The notes beneath the pieces are model-generated. The model made no database searches. It was given only the letters and a program-made list of their open reading frames with translations, and was not told the origin of the DNA. A program made the position numbers and the translations under genes. A stretch of 45,164 bases of DNA from Chara braunii (taxonomy: Eukaryota > Streptophyta > Charophyceae > Charales > Characeae). Positions 1-11,844 of the stretch are shown one piece after another. The DNA lies in assembly GCA_003427395.1 (NCBI GenBank), contig BFEA01000009.1, forward strand, positions 2,606,651 through 2,651,814, given 5' to 3'. Positions within the stretch are counted from its first letter, which is position 1. Every line of letters begins with the position of its first letter.

Positions 1-75
<75 letters not shown>

Positions 76-143
76 GAGTTTTGTTCCGTTTGTTGATACG
101 TGTGAGTGTGTGTGTGTGTGTGTGTGAGTGAGAGAGAGAGAGA

Positions 144-174
<31 letters not shown>

Positions 175-175
175 G
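1..175. repeat. TG/AG microsatellite
   Basis: Alternating (TG)n and (AG)n runs fill the first 175 bases with a short interruption near 80-105. Simple-sequence DNA; no coding meaning. Confidence 0.95.
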
Positions 176-940
176 CTGAAGGACAAAATTGAAATATGGG
201 TCAAATTGCAGCCGCAATCTATTTCGCAGTTGGAATGATTTTTTTTAATTTATGTAGCGTTTTTCCTGGAAAGATCACAACAAAATCTACGAATACTCAC
301 TGAATTTTGAGTACTTTTTTAGTTAGCCCAAGCATGGCTGAGTGACAAAAATAAAAAAGGTGTTGAATCGGCGTGACGATTATTTCGCAGTCTAATTGAT
401 TTTTTGTAAATGTTCTATTATTATTTCTGGAAAGAACACGACCTCATCTATGGATTCTTAAAATTTCAGATTTTCCTGCATGTTCGTCTGAGCACAGAAA
501 ATCGCGAAAGTTGCCTCTTGCAAAACGCCTGTTTCGTTGTGCCTGACCTGCCTGTTTTGAATAGACGGGGCTCAACGCCTGGGCCTGAGGGCCCTTTTGC
601 AGTTCACATGCCCTCACTTCTTTTTGGGGTCCGCTTCTACCAGAGGACCGGTCCAATGCCCCCCACTTCTTTTTGGGGTCCACTTCCACCTGAGGACCGG
701 TCCTTCGTTTTTCCAAAAGTTCCGGTTCTACCAGAGCTAGCTGTAGGTAGTCCGCAATTTTGGCAAGGACCGGTCCCCCAATTTTTTTTGCCCCTGAAGA
801 ACCCACTTGCGTCGTGGTCGCCCCTCGCCAAAAATGTAGCTTGTTTTCTTGATTAGTTTTATTTTTGATAATTGTTTTATTTATTTTTTTTGAAATATCT
901 TCTGATCCGCGCGTTTTTGCGCGAACTACACCGGGGGCAA
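176..940. other. non-coding stretch with 49-bp tandem duplication
   Basis: No gene is recognised. A 40-base segment starting CACTTCTTTTTGGGGTCC is present at 615-654 and again at 664-703 (period 49) with a few differences; both copies end in GGACCGGTCC, and a shorter ACCGGTCC recurs near 769. The open frames over this stretch are short and follow the duplication, so I do not call a protein. Confidence 0.6.
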
Positions 941-941
941 A

Positions 942-1740
942 GTTCGTCTCCTCGAAGAGACGAACATTTTGGGACCCTTTTCGGTAAATTCTAACGGCTA
1001 AATTTTTGAAAAATTAATTTTCTTTAATTTTATAATTATTAATTTGAAATTTTTCTTTTTCTTTTTTTATTAAATACAGAAAATAAGACCGAAATCTGGG
1101 GAAAACCCCTTAGACCAAAGTTGTCCAGTATGCTTTCCCCGACATTTTGAGACTTTAGTCGGGGAAAACGGGCGTCGTTTGTAGAAACGGTGGGCCCCAG
1201 CAGATAAGAAAAGGAAAAGAAAATAAAGGGAAAATTTGAATTTTTCTGTAATTTTATTAAAATTAAAAAAAAAAATGAATCCGATAACTTTTTACCCCAA
1301 ACCTAAAAGGATCCTATGAAAATTTTCCCGGTGATCCGGGGATTTATGGTGTGTGTGAGGTCGTGCGTGAAATGGAAACCCTAATGGCGCTAAGCCCTAC
1401 CTAGCTAATTAGATATAAAATAAATTAATCATAGTTTATTTAACTTCTTTTATTATTAACTATAGAGCCGAGCGAATTTGGCCGATGGACATCCGGACCA
1501 AAGTCGGCCGGTTTATTTTTCCGAGACTTTGAGACCCTCCGCGGGTGAAACCGGAGGAGGAGAACTTAATTTGAGTAATTAAGTTGATATTCTAAAATTA
1601 AATTTCTTTAATTCAAGATACTGTTTATTTTTATAACCCGAAATTAAGGCAGTTTTAACGGTTATCCGTCGGGGGGAAATCTATTCGAAAGACTTTTCCC
1701 GAAATTTTGAAACCTTCTGCGTGCACAACCGACGTACCAA
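942..1740. repeat. stem-loop repeats with a shared TTTTGAGACTTT-like loop
   Basis: AT-rich DNA with several strong hairpins. 942-965 is a near-perfect palindrome (GTTCGTCTC / GAGACGAAC). At about 1131-1168 TTTCCCCGAC and GTCGGGGAAA can pair as 10 bp around ATTTTGAGACTTTA. Near 1510-1545 CCGGTTT and AAACCGG flank a similar loop. At about 1697-1712 the loop motif recurs. The sequence around the loop (CCGA, then TTTTGAGAC) is similar in each while the stems differ. Function unknown. Confidence 0.55.
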
Positions 1741-2045
1741 ACTTTCAGAAAAGAATAAAACATACAAAATAAATTATAAATTTAAATAAAAATTTCCTTT
1801 AAATCTTTCAAAATATCATATTAAATACTAAAATTAAAAATAAAATCAATTAAAATCCTTTTTATATTTTTGATCGACTGACAAATCATATTTTGTGATA
1901 ACGCCCATATTGGAGGGAATTTGTATTCTCCCTCAAATAACGCAAATGTCGTGTATTTTGATATTTTTCGAATAAGGCATCACACCCTCCCGCCCGCCCT
2001 TCTCACTAAGAAGTTTTGCATATCGCAGGCTGCTGCTGATCAGAG
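1741..2045. other. AT-rich non-coding
   Basis: A/T-rich DNA with many stops in all frames. Nothing recognised. Confidence 0.6.
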
Positions 2046-2046
2046 G

Positions 2047-2365
2047 TGCGGCCCTCCCGCCCACCTCTTCTCTTGGGCTCTGCAAACCAGGGTTTGCGGC
2101 GACCTCGAACAACTGAAAACGGGTCCGGGCTATCGCCCGGAAGCTCATCAAGCCATCAGGCGTGGGACCCTCCCACCCACCTCTTCTCTTGGGCTCTGCT
2201 CACCAGGGTTTGCGGCGCTCCCGAGCAACTCAAAATGGGTCCGAGATGTCGCCCGGAAGCTCAATTCAAGCCATCCCAACGCCCCGACAGAAGTTTCTAG
2301 CGTTGTTGTTAGGACATAAGGGACTGTTCACAAATGGGTCCGAGCTATCGCCCGAACAGGTTGAG
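2047..2365. repeat. 116-bp tandem repeat
   Basis: The segment containing ACCTCTTCTCTTGGGCTCTG occurs at 2063 and 2179, a period of 116 bp. The following part (AATGGGTCCGAG, then TCGCCCG) recurs a third time at about 2332, so there are roughly 2.4 copies. Short overlapping frames rich in Pro, Ser and Arg here are by-products of the repeat. Confidence 0.8.
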
Positions 2366-2402
2366 GGTTCGACGGGGGCGTCTAGAAGAGGTCCGGGCTT
2401 GT

Positions 2403-4625
2403 TTGTCAGGCGACCGAAGGTCAGTCGGCCAACCGAATTTCGACGGATTGGGCCTTGGATTAAGTGCCTAAAGAGGGATTGACCGGGACTTTCATCGGAG
2501 CCACCGGGAAAAATTAGGGGTCGGAAAGATAGCCCTAAAATTCCCCGGATCGACTATTGAAACTGACCGTTGAGATCAACAAGAGGAGCGGTCGTGCCTG
2601 CCGCGCCTAACACCTATCATTTTCGTCCGTTCCAAGGTTGTTCCCGAAGCGGCCGGACGTGGTACGGAGGCACGGTAGTAGGCGTCGGCGCGTCGCTTTC
2701 ACACTTAGCGATTGACGAAGGGATGACCCTTAAAATTTTATTAATACTGGCGACGAAATTAAAACTGAGGAAAAGAATTAAAAATAAAATAAGAGAAGAA
2801 AATAAATAAAAATTTGTTAATNAATTGATTTTCTTTACAATTCATTTTGGTAAAATTNTCCCCATTTTTCATCGATTTTAATGTCACCATTAAAAATGGG
2901 AAAGGGAAATTAAATAATAAAGGAGAATAAAAACGAATAATTATTGATCACTTGATTAAATTTTAGATGAAATTTATTTTGATGGATTTTGCTGAAGATT
3001 ATCAAATCACCCTTGGTTTATCGATACGTATGGATTCCTAATGATTATGGACCGCCGCCTGGTTTTACCCGATTTGCCTAATTATTGGTCTCGGTGTGAC
3101 CCCGATGTTCTTGAGTGAATAGGATTAGTTTGGGGGTTTACGGCTCTTTGGTGGCTGTGGGGTCACCGACACAACGCTGTTACGCTTATTGGTTCGTACC
3201 TGGTATGATACAATTATTGGGGCAACGTCGGTACGGGCTACTTCGGTTCACTGTTTAGACGACCGGGATGGTCGGTAGTTCGGAGCGGCATACTCATTGG
3301 TTGGGCGTCGACGCGGTGCTGCAGGTTGGTACTTACTTTCAGGCTTGGAACCGGTACGGTCACTGGTTCGCCGCAGGTACGATTCACTTATGCAGCTCGA
3401 TTGCTGCCGGTATGGCAACTGTACCAGGCCTGGATCTGCGCCACAAGGGCCGTTGTTGGGCCTATTGTTGGTCCCATTGTTATCGGGCCAAAGGTCTGTT
3501 CACCAGGCCTGGATCTATAGTCCAGGCCAACAAGTGGTACCGGGGCAGTTGCTGGTACCGGGCCCGTTGCTGGTACCGGGCCAACAACTTTACCCATTTC
3601 TTTTCGGGCATGGGCCTGCCCACTCGGGTACCAGTCCAGCTGGTGGCTCAAGGGGGCAGCGTGCTGGCGGCTATACAAGGAACGACCTTCACTTTGTGGG
3701 GGGGTTCGCTTGGGGCGAAGAGCAGCGAACACGGTGTACACAGTGGGGGATTCAACGTACCCGGTGTACGCAGCCCACAGGGAAGCGGACCAGGAGTCTG
3801 CAGCTCGTGCTCCCGTTGTGCCCATTCGTGTAACCAAGCATGCTGCAACCATGGACGCACGGGCAAGAGAAGAGGGAGAAGTGTGCAACGTGTGCACAAC
3901 ACCCATGTTGTTGACTGGGGATATTCAGCAGCGGGGGAGACCAGGGGGAACTGAGTCTCATTGAAGTGACCAGGGGAAACGGAGTGCAGGGGGACGATGA
4001 CCAGGGGGACGATGACCAGAGGAGACCGCAGCGGGATGGTTTGTGCCCGTTTCCGTGAGTAAGCGGGCTCAAGCCATGGCGGACATGACTGCCACAGCTT
4101 GACTTGCTAGTGATCCATCGCTGTCAGAGCAACAAGGCTGGAACACGAGCGAAGTTGCAATGTGTGTCGGAGCTGATTTCCAAAATGACTAAGAGAGCTG
4201 GTTCACAGGACAGAAAGAACAGAGCCAGTGCAGACGTAAGTGAAGATGAGAGAGAAACTGCAAAGAAAGTGAGAGAGGGATAGTTTGGGGGGCGTACTAG
4301 GAGTACTGTGCGCTGGTTTGACTGGGAGGCAAGAGATGGGGATGGAACAGCAAACGGGGAGTATTCAGGCATGGAAAGAGTGAGAAGTGGGGCGTGCCCG
4401 GTGTGCCCAGCTCATACTGGTGCGAGCGCAGGGAAGAGAAGTGTTGGGGCAGTGTGCAAGGAAAGGAGTTGAGTTGGGACGTTCACGGTGCTCACTGCCC
4501 TCTACAGATCGAAGTGATTCGTAGATGTACTCTCTCTCGAGATCAAGGGAAGAGCGCCTTGTGCCCTCCCCGGTCGTCACGACAGCAGGGGAGCATCAGA
4601 TAGCTCGGTTGGAGAGGAAAAAAGA
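2403..4625 (+). repeat. outer left arm of foldback element
   Basis: Unique-sequence outer arm, paired with 7210-9432 on the other strand. It includes an AT-rich part (2740-3060, with single unread bases at 2822 and 2858) and a GC-rich part where short GCTGGTACCGGGCC-type units repeat near 3535-3590. Open frames at 3268-3954 and their mirror at 7855-8544 overlap each other on both strands, have different lengths in the two arms and match no family I know, so they are not called as genes. Confidence 0.7.
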
Positions 4626-4629
4626 TTAT

Positions 4630-5020
4630 CGCGCTGCTAGCGGGGGTGAAGTTCAATCATTTTCTGCCTGATTATCGCGCTGCTAGCGGGGGTAAAATCC
4701 AATCATTTTCAATCTGATTATCCCGCTGCCGGCGGGGGTAAAATACAATCATATTCAATCTGATTATCCAGCTACTGGCGGGTGTAGAACCCAATCGTTT
4801 TCGATCTGAATATCCCGCTGCAAGCGGGGGTGGAATTCAAACATTTTCAATCTGATTATCCCGCTGCTGGTGGGGGTAAAATCCAATCAATTTCAATCTG
4901 ATTACCCCGTTGTTGGCGGGGGTAAAATCCAATCATATTCAATCTGATTATCCCGCTTCTGGCGGATTATCCCACTGCTGGCGTGAGTAAAATCCAATCA
5001 TATTCAATCTGATTATCCCG
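4630..5020 (+). repeat. 46-bp minisatellite, left arm
   Basis: About eight imperfect units, each starting GATTATCCCGCTGCTAGCGG and continuing with a GGGTAAAATCCAATCA-type tail. The core CCGCT-GCT-AGCGG is self-complementary. Confidence 0.85.
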
Positions 5021-5245
5021 TTGCTAGCAGGAGCAGTCTTCAAAGTGGTTGTTCCGCTGCTAGCGGGACTGATCTTCAACATGGTTGTTCCGCTGCTAGC
5101 GGGAGCGATCTTCAATGTGGCTGTTCCGCTGCTTGCGGGAGCGGTCTTTAATGTGGCTGTTCCGCTGCTAACGGGACCGGTAATCAATGTGGTTGTTCTT
5201 CTGCTAGCGGGAGCGATCTTTAATGTGGCTGTTCCGTTGTCAAAG
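5021..5245 (+). repeat. 36-bp minisatellite, left arm
   Basis: About six units of 36 bp beginning GTTCCGCTGCTAGCGGGA and ending in ATGTGGTT-like sequence. Because 36 is a multiple of three, an open frame of repeated 12-residue units (VPLLAGAIFNVA type) appears; this is a by-product of the period and not evidence of a protein. The palindromic core is the same as in the 46-bp units. Confidence 0.85.
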
Positions 5246-6000
5246 TTGTGAGGAAACTGGGGGAGGGGCGCCTACCGCTCGCGAAAGCCAGGGGCTACAG
5301 CGCCTATCACTCGCTTCGCCCACTTCCGAGGTCCTGAGCGAGCGACAGGGACTCGGCGTTTGCGATGCCCTGCCAGGCGTGCGCTTAATAACAGTCTCTT
5401 AATACGCACAAGAACTGATCACTTTCACCTTACCGTCCATCAACAGGGGTCACCGTACAAAGCTACAATTCTCTTCCAGTCTCCCGTCCCCATTAACAGC
5501 TAGCAGGACCGATAGTGAGGCTTGACCGCACGCTCGGGCATTAACAGTTTCTTTCCAGCCCTCACTCTCGTGCTTATTCACTCGAACGTTCGTTCACCTC
5601 CGGGAACGTTCCCCTTGTTTCCCCAACGGATCTGTAAGCACACTCACGGTTCTCAACCCTACCACGATGTCTCACGACTCTGTTGCAGAGAGTTGAAGAT
5701 TGATCTTAAACGAGGAGTTGAAATAGATAAACTGTCGAGTAATTTAACGAATAAATAAATCGTCCCCCCCTCTTTACTCTCCATCCCTCGATATAAGGGA
5801 AAGGAAACAAGAAAGGGGGGGGTTTCTCGAGGCGGTCAGACACGGTCCCAGTTAATCCCGCAAGGCCATCCACAACCATCAAGACATTACGTGACCACGA
5901 GCTCCCTGTTACCCCCTCTCTTCTCCTTTTCTCTCCTTTACTTCCTCACAAGTTCTCCCTCTCGCGCATACGAAATAAAAGAGAAAATTCTATTATTCAA
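5246..6000. other. unique core of foldback element
   Basis: Single-copy sequence between the two minisatellite blocks. A 78-codon open frame (5522-5758, plus) has no recognisable features. The stretch is pyrimidine-rich near 5890-5960. If the element ever carried cargo it would be here, but I see no gene. Confidence 0.5.
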
Positions 6001-6810
6001 AGGATTGGCCACGCGGAAGAGCACCGCTCCCGCTAAAAGCGGGATTAGCAGTGGGTTCACCTGATTGGTTGGCGTTGAAGAGTACCGACCACCCTGAGGA
6101 AACCCGTTCCCAACCAGCAGCAGGAATGTTAGGCTTGAAATACACTGTTATCAAATTGAAGGCCGCTCTCGGCCGCAGCGGAAAAGTCACACTGAATACC
6201 GCTCCTGCTGGCAGCGCGGTTCTCAAACAGGAAACGAGTGATTTCCATCCCCTCCACCTGCTGGATAATCAGATTGAAAATGATTGGATTCCATCCCCGC
6301 CAGCTACGGGGTGATCAGGCAGAAAATGATTGAATTTTACCCTCGCCTCCAGCGGGATAATCAGACAGAATATGATTGAATACCACCCCCACCAACAACG
6401 GGTTAACCAGATTGAACGCCGCACTCGCTCGCAGCGGAACAACCACATTGAATACCGGTCCCGCTAGCAGCGGCACAGCCACATTGAATACCGGTCCCGC
6501 TAGCAGGGGCACAACCACCTTGATTACCGGTCCTGCTAGCAGCGGAACAACCACATTGAAGACCACTCCCGCTAGCAGCGGAACAGCCACATTGAACATC
6601 CCTCCCACTAGCAGTGGAACAACCACATTGATTACCTGTCCCGTTAGCAGCGGAGCAGCCACATTGAAGACCGCTCCCTCAAGCAGCGGAACAACCACAT
6701 CGAAGATCGCTTCCGCTAGCAGCGGAACAACCATGTTGAAGATCGGTCCCGCTAGCAGCGGAACAGCCACGTTGAAGACCGCTCCCACTAGCAGTGGGAT
6801 AATCAGATTG
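6001..6810 (-). repeat. 36-bp minisatellite, right arm
   Basis: Inverted counterpart of 5021-5245, longer here. From about 6415 to 6810 there are about eleven clear 36-bp units (GGAACAACCACATTGAA, then CCGCTAGCAGC); 6001-6300 holds more decayed units. The period again makes open frames of 12-residue repeats on both strands. Confidence 0.85.
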
Positions 6811-7215
6811 AATATGATTGGATCTTACCCCCACCAGCAGCGGGATAATCAGATTGAAAATGATTGGATTTTACCTCCGCCAGCAGCGGGATAATCATAT
6901 TGAATATGATTGGATTTTACCCCCGCCAACAGTGGGGTAAAAATGATTGGATTTTACCCCCACCAGCAGCGGGATAATCAGATTGAAAATGTTTGAATTC
7001 CACCCCCACCTGCAGCGGGATATTCAGATCGAAAACGATTCGGTTCTACACCCGCCAACAGCGGGATAATAAGATTGAATATGATTGTAGTTTAGCCCCG
7101 CCAGCACCGGGATAATCAGATTGAAAATGATTGGATTTTACCCCCGCCAGCAGCGGGATAATCAAGCAGAAAATGATTGAACTTCACCCCCGCCAGCAGC
7201 GGGATAATCTTTTTT
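6811..7215 (-). repeat. 46-bp minisatellite, right arm
   Basis: About nine units of the inverted 46-bp repeat (GCAGCGGGATAATCAGATTG), with some length variation. Pairs with 4630-5020. Confidence 0.85.
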
Positions 7216-9432
7216 CCTCTCCAACCGAGCTATCGGATGCTCCCCTGCAGTGGTGACGAGCAGGGAGGGCACAAGGCGCTCTTCCCTTGATCTCGAGAGA
7301 GAGTACATCTACGAATCACTTGGATCTGTAGAGGGCAGTGAGCGCTGTGAACATCCCAACTCAGCTCCTTTCCTTGCGCACTGCCCCAACACTTCTCTTC
7401 CCTACGCTCACGCCAGTATGAGCTGGGCACAACGGGCACGCCCCCCTTCTCACTCTTTCCATGTCTGAATACTCCCCGTTCGCTGTTCCATCCCCATCTC
7501 TTGCCTTCCAGTCAAACCAGCGCACAGTACTCCTAGTACGCCCCCCAAACTCTCCCTCTCTCTCACTTTCTTTGCAGTTTCTCTCTCTTCTTCACTTACG
7601 TCTGCACTGGCTCTGTTCTTTTTGTCCTGTGAACCAACTCTCTTAGTCATTTTGGAAATCAGCTCCGACGCGTATTGGAACTTCACTCGTGTTCCAGCCT
7701 TGTTGCTCTGACAGCGATGGATCACTGGCAGGTCGAGCTGTGGCAGCCATGTCCGCCATGGTTGGAGCTCGCTTACTCACGGGAACGGGCACAACCCACC
7801 CGTTGCGGTCTCCTCTGGTCGCCGTCCCCCTGCACTCCGTTCCCCCTGGTCAGTTCAGTGAGACTTAGTTCCCCCTGGTCTCCCCCGCTGCCGAATGTCC
7901 CCAGTCAACAGCAGGGTTGTTGTGCACACCTTGCACACTTCTCCTTCTTTTGTTCCCCGTGCGTCCATGGTTGCAGCGTGTTTGGTTACACGAACGGGCA
8001 CGACGGGAGCACGTGCTGCAGACACCTGGTCTGCTTCCCTGTGGGCTGCATACACCGGGTACGCTGAATCCCCTTTTGTGTACACCATGTTCGCTGCCCT
8101 CCTCCCGAAGTGAACCCCCCCACAAAGTGAAGGACCCTGAAGGTCATTCCTTGTATAGCCTCCAGCAGGCTGCTCCCTTGAGCCACGAGCTGGACTGATA
8201 CCAGGATGGACATGCCCATGCCCGAAAAAAAACGGGTAAAGCTGCTGGCCCGGTACCAGCAACTGGCCCGGCACGAGCAACTGCCCCGGTACCACTTGTT
8301 GGCCTGGACTATAGATCCAGGCCCGGTGAACAGACCTTTGGTCCGGTAACAATGGGACCAACAACAGGCCCAACAACGACCCTTGTGGCGCAGATCCAGA
8401 CCTGGTACAATTGTCATACCGGAAGCAATTGAGCCGCATTAATGAACCGTACCTGCGCCGAACCAATGACTGTACCGGTTCCAAGCCTGAAAATAAGTAC
8501 CAACCTGCAATATTGCGTGGACGCCGAACCAATGAGTGTGCCACTCCGAACTAGCGACCATCCCGGTCATCTCAACAGTGAACCGAAGTAGCCCGTACTG
8601 ACGTTGCCCCAATGATAGTATCATACTAGGTACGAATTAATAAGCGTAACAACGTTGTATCGGTGACCGCCCCATATCCACCAAGTAGCCGTTAACCCCA
8701 AAACTGGTCCTATTCACTCAACAACATCGGGGTCACACCGAGGCCAGTAATTAGGCAAATCGGGTAAAACCAGGTGGCGGTTCATAATCATCAGGAATCC
8801 ATACGGATTGATGAACCAAGGGTGATTTGATCATCTTCCGCAAAATCCATCAAAATAAATCTCATCAAAATTTTAATCAAGTGATCAATAATTATTCGTT
8901 TTTGTTCTCCTTTATTATTTAATTTTCCTTTCCCATTTTTAATGCTGACATTAAAATCGATGAAAAATGAGGACAATTTTGCCAAAATGAATTGTAAAGA
9001 AAATCAATTAATTAATAAATTTTTATTTATTTTCTTCTCTCATTTTATTTTTAATTTTTTTTCTCAGTTTTAATTTCATCATCAGTATTAATAAAATTTT
9101 AAGGGTCATCCATTCGTCAATCGCTAGGTGTGAAAGCGACGCGCCGACGCCTACTATCGTGCCTCCATACCGCGGCCGGCCGCTTCGGGGATAACCTTGG
9201 AACGGACGAAAATGATAGGTGCTAGGCGCAACAAGCAAGACCAGTCCTCTTGTTGATCTCAACGGTCAGTTTCAACAGTCGATGAGGGGAATTTTATGGG
9301 TCTCTTTCCAACCCCTAATTTTTCCCGATGGCTCCGATGAAAGTCCTGGTCAATTTCTCTTTAGGCACTTAATCCAAGGCCCAATCCGTCAAAATTTGGG
9401 TGGCCGACTGACCTTCGGTCACCCGACAACGT
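7216..9432 (-). repeat. outer right arm of foldback element
   Basis: Inverted copy of 2403-4625. The match runs to about 9432, where GACCTTCGGTCACCCGACAACG mirrors the left end near 2403, and stops there. Confidence 0.75.
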
Positions 9433-9539
9433 GCGAAACATAGTATAAAATCGCGCGGACGTAGGACTAACTCATATCGACTGGCAATGCATGAATACGC
9501 AATCAGTCGAATTGATGGCATACTATGTAGCTAGGTTAC

Positions 9540-9895
9540 CTAAGCAGACGTCCGGGACCCCCCTGACCGTCCAGGGTTGTCCGGTCGGACATCCTTCCCG
9601 GGTAGTCTGTTCGAGCTCGAGCGCCCAAAAAAAAAAAAAAAAAAAAAAACCTTAAAAAATTCTGAAAACAAACTATGTTATGCAGAAAAGTAAACTGAAC
9701 AACGTATGCCTTGGGATGATATCTTAATTTGGTCCCAAATTTAAAATAAGAAATTAAATTATAGTCAGCCCGAATATTTTGTTTTTTGTTTTTTGCTTTT
9801 AATTGCAAAAAATGGAGTTGTCCGGGCCCGGACGTCCGGGACCCCCCTGACTGTCCCCCCAGGACGTCCTGTCATCGGACAACTGGTAACATAGC
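9540..9895. repeat. small GC-rich element with A23 tract and duplicated ends
   Basis: CGTCCGGGACCCCCCTGAC occurs at about 9549 and again at about 9829 in the same orientation. Between them lie a run of 23 A (9627-9649) and AT-rich DNA. The second copy sits inside an inverted repeat, AGTTGTCCG (about 9812) and CGGACAACT (about 9876). ACTATGTAG (about 9523) and GCTATGTAG (about 9893) flank the block and could be a decayed target duplication. It might be two short insertions or one non-autonomous element; class not determined. Confidence 0.4.
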
Positions 9896-10940
9896 TATGT
9901 AGTGCCCTTAATCAAGCGGTCCCTTGTGGATCCCAGTACCGCTTATGACACTCAAGTGTCACTCTCGAAGTATTGTGAGAGTCTACTTCCTCACGATATT
10001 GCACGACTGAAGAAATAGCCGTGCAGCCTCCGGGGCACCTCCGACTTTTAGGCTGAGTGTCTCGGTAGGCAGGGCAAATAGGCTCTGCGCGGGGGGAGAT
10101 CCCCTCCATGAAGAGTCTAGGACCTGGGATGTCCTGGACAAGGACATCAAATCCTGGCCCAGAACCAACTCCCGACTAAGAAATCTTTAAGAAACATTCA
10201 ACAATAAAGCAGGGTTTTATTTTTCTTCTCAATATCAACCCCTATTTAACCTTTAAGCGTGGGCGCTCTCATGCCACGCGAATACCAAACATAGGAACAT
10301 ACAAAAATATATACATGTAAGGAAAGAAGTAAATGACGATCACTTTTCACAATCACAGTGAGACTCCTCGCAACCATATACATGATTGTGATCGCAAATA
10401 GTTAAATCCAAAGTCCGAACCACCAAACATACATGCAATCACATCAAGGATTCAACCAAAAGTCCGTGCACTACACGGGGTCAATTTCAACCAATCTCTA
10501 TACTCATACTCCTTGCTTTAGTCATGCAAGCTCCAACCTTTATCCAACCAACCATAATTAAATACTCAGTACGTTTATTAAATGGCCATTCAATAAAAGT
10601 CCGTGTGAAAACCTTAATAAAATAACAAAAATCACCAGGTTAAAACCTTTTAGATTGAGTATCGAGGACGAATAGGAGTTGAGTCGTAGACCGACGAATC
10701 AGCAACCGACTTGTTATCAGTGATAACAGAAGATGATCCTCGTAGGATCAAGTTGAATCTGGTCCTGATTTTAAATCAAACGTTCAAGATGACCTGTAAC
10801 ACAAAACAGGCCGACCCCCAACCTAAATCTATGAGTCCAAATCGAGAGTAATCTTCATATCATGATTTCATCAAGAATCATTCTACTTAACTAATCATGA
10901 GTCTACCCTTAAGTCAATGCCTAATGAAAATGTAGACTTT
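9896..10940. other. no gene recognised
   Basis: Moderately AT-rich, with only short scattered open frames. Nothing supportable. Confidence 0.6.
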
Positions 10941-10949
10941 TGGCAGAAT

Positions 10950-11590
10950 CTCCTATATACAGAGTGGATTGCCAGAATTGCCACCTGTCGAATATAATCT
11001 ATCTCCTCTAAACTTTAGAAAATTTTTGCAGCGCTTCCCGTAGGAAAGGTGTCTTTTCATAATTCATACCGGCTCAAGTACGAAAACTGAAATATTATCT
11101 GACTCTGAAAAGTCAAATTTTGTCAACCCCCCGAATTAGTAAAAATCTGGGCAGCAATCCTTTTAGTAAGGGGAGACTTCCCAGATTTATACTAGGTCAG
11201 ATTCGAACCCAAAAGGCAAGTTTGAGTTCAACTAAGACAAAATTCAATTAACTAATTGATTTTGCAGAGATTTTGGCAGCACTACCTTCAAAAAAGTGCT
11301 ATTCCGAAATTTATACAAAATTCAATTCAGAATTTGAAGATAACTTTAACTCCCCAAAGTTCAATTTTGTTTAACTCACTGATTTCGTAAAAATTAGGGC
11401 AACACTCCCCTTAGAACGGAAGACTTCCCAAATTTATACTGAGTCATATATAAAATTTAGACAAGTTGAACTTTGAAAAGTCAAAGTTTGACTAACTCCT
11501 TGGATTTGCAGAAATTTCGGCAGCGCTTCCCATAGGGGAGGGTCACTTGCCAAGATTTATACAGAGCCAAGTGTAAAAATTAATCCCAAA
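10950..11590. repeat. 123-bp tandem array, one stem-loop per unit
   Basis: The anchor TTTATAC (TTCATAC in the first) lies at 11063, 11186, 11310, 11433 and 11556, a steady period of 123-124 bp, although the rest of each unit is diverged. Each unit has an inverted repeat just before the anchor, for example AAATCTGGG / CCCAGATTT in the second and AAATTTCGGCA / TGCCAAGATTT in the fifth, enclosing GCAGC..CTTCCC..TAG..GG. A related but off-register hairpin lies at 10936-10978. Each unit also has GTCAAA / TTTGAC-like pairs in the linker. Function unknown. Confidence 0.7.
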
Positions 11591-11844
11591 AAATGCAAGA
11601 ATTGATCGAAGTAATAAAATATAGCTTAGAAATGCGGGAATTGACCTAACTCCTATCGCTCTAGCACGTGGCGAGCAACTAAAGCAACTACCTTTCCAAA
11701 TAAACTCAGACTAAGTAGTAATCTCACTCAGCCACATGCAGGTCAAACCACAAAGGTAAGTACTCTCACCAACCCAAGTCAATCTTGACAACTAATAGTT
11801 CATAGCCTTTCAATGATTTATCCCTTTATACCCAACTTACATAG

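Larger units (their letters stand above)
2403..9432. mobile_element. foldback-type element with long inverted arms
   Basis: Bases from about 2403 to 5245 reappear in inverted orientation from about 9432 back to about 6400. For example 2560-2760 and the reverse complement of 9060-9275 align nearly base for base, at roughly 90% identity by eye. Each arm has an outer unique part of about 2.2 kb, then a 46-bp minisatellite, then a 36-bp minisatellite; a unique core lies between. This build, long inverted repeats with internal tandem repeats, is that of foldback transposons. No transposase is seen, so it would be non-autonomous. No clear target-site duplication was found, and the right arm carries more minisatellite copies than the left. 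Confidence 0.7.

Noticed and set aside
3268-3954. 228-codon frame in the left foldback arm and its 229-codon mirror on the right
   Set aside because: Frames differ in length and register between arms, overlap other frames, and have no recognisable domain.
5021-6788. Long frames with 12-residue repeats (VPLLAGAIFNVA type) on both strands
   Set aside because: The 36-bp DNA period is divisible by three, so such frames arise automatically; they appear on both strands and in both arms.
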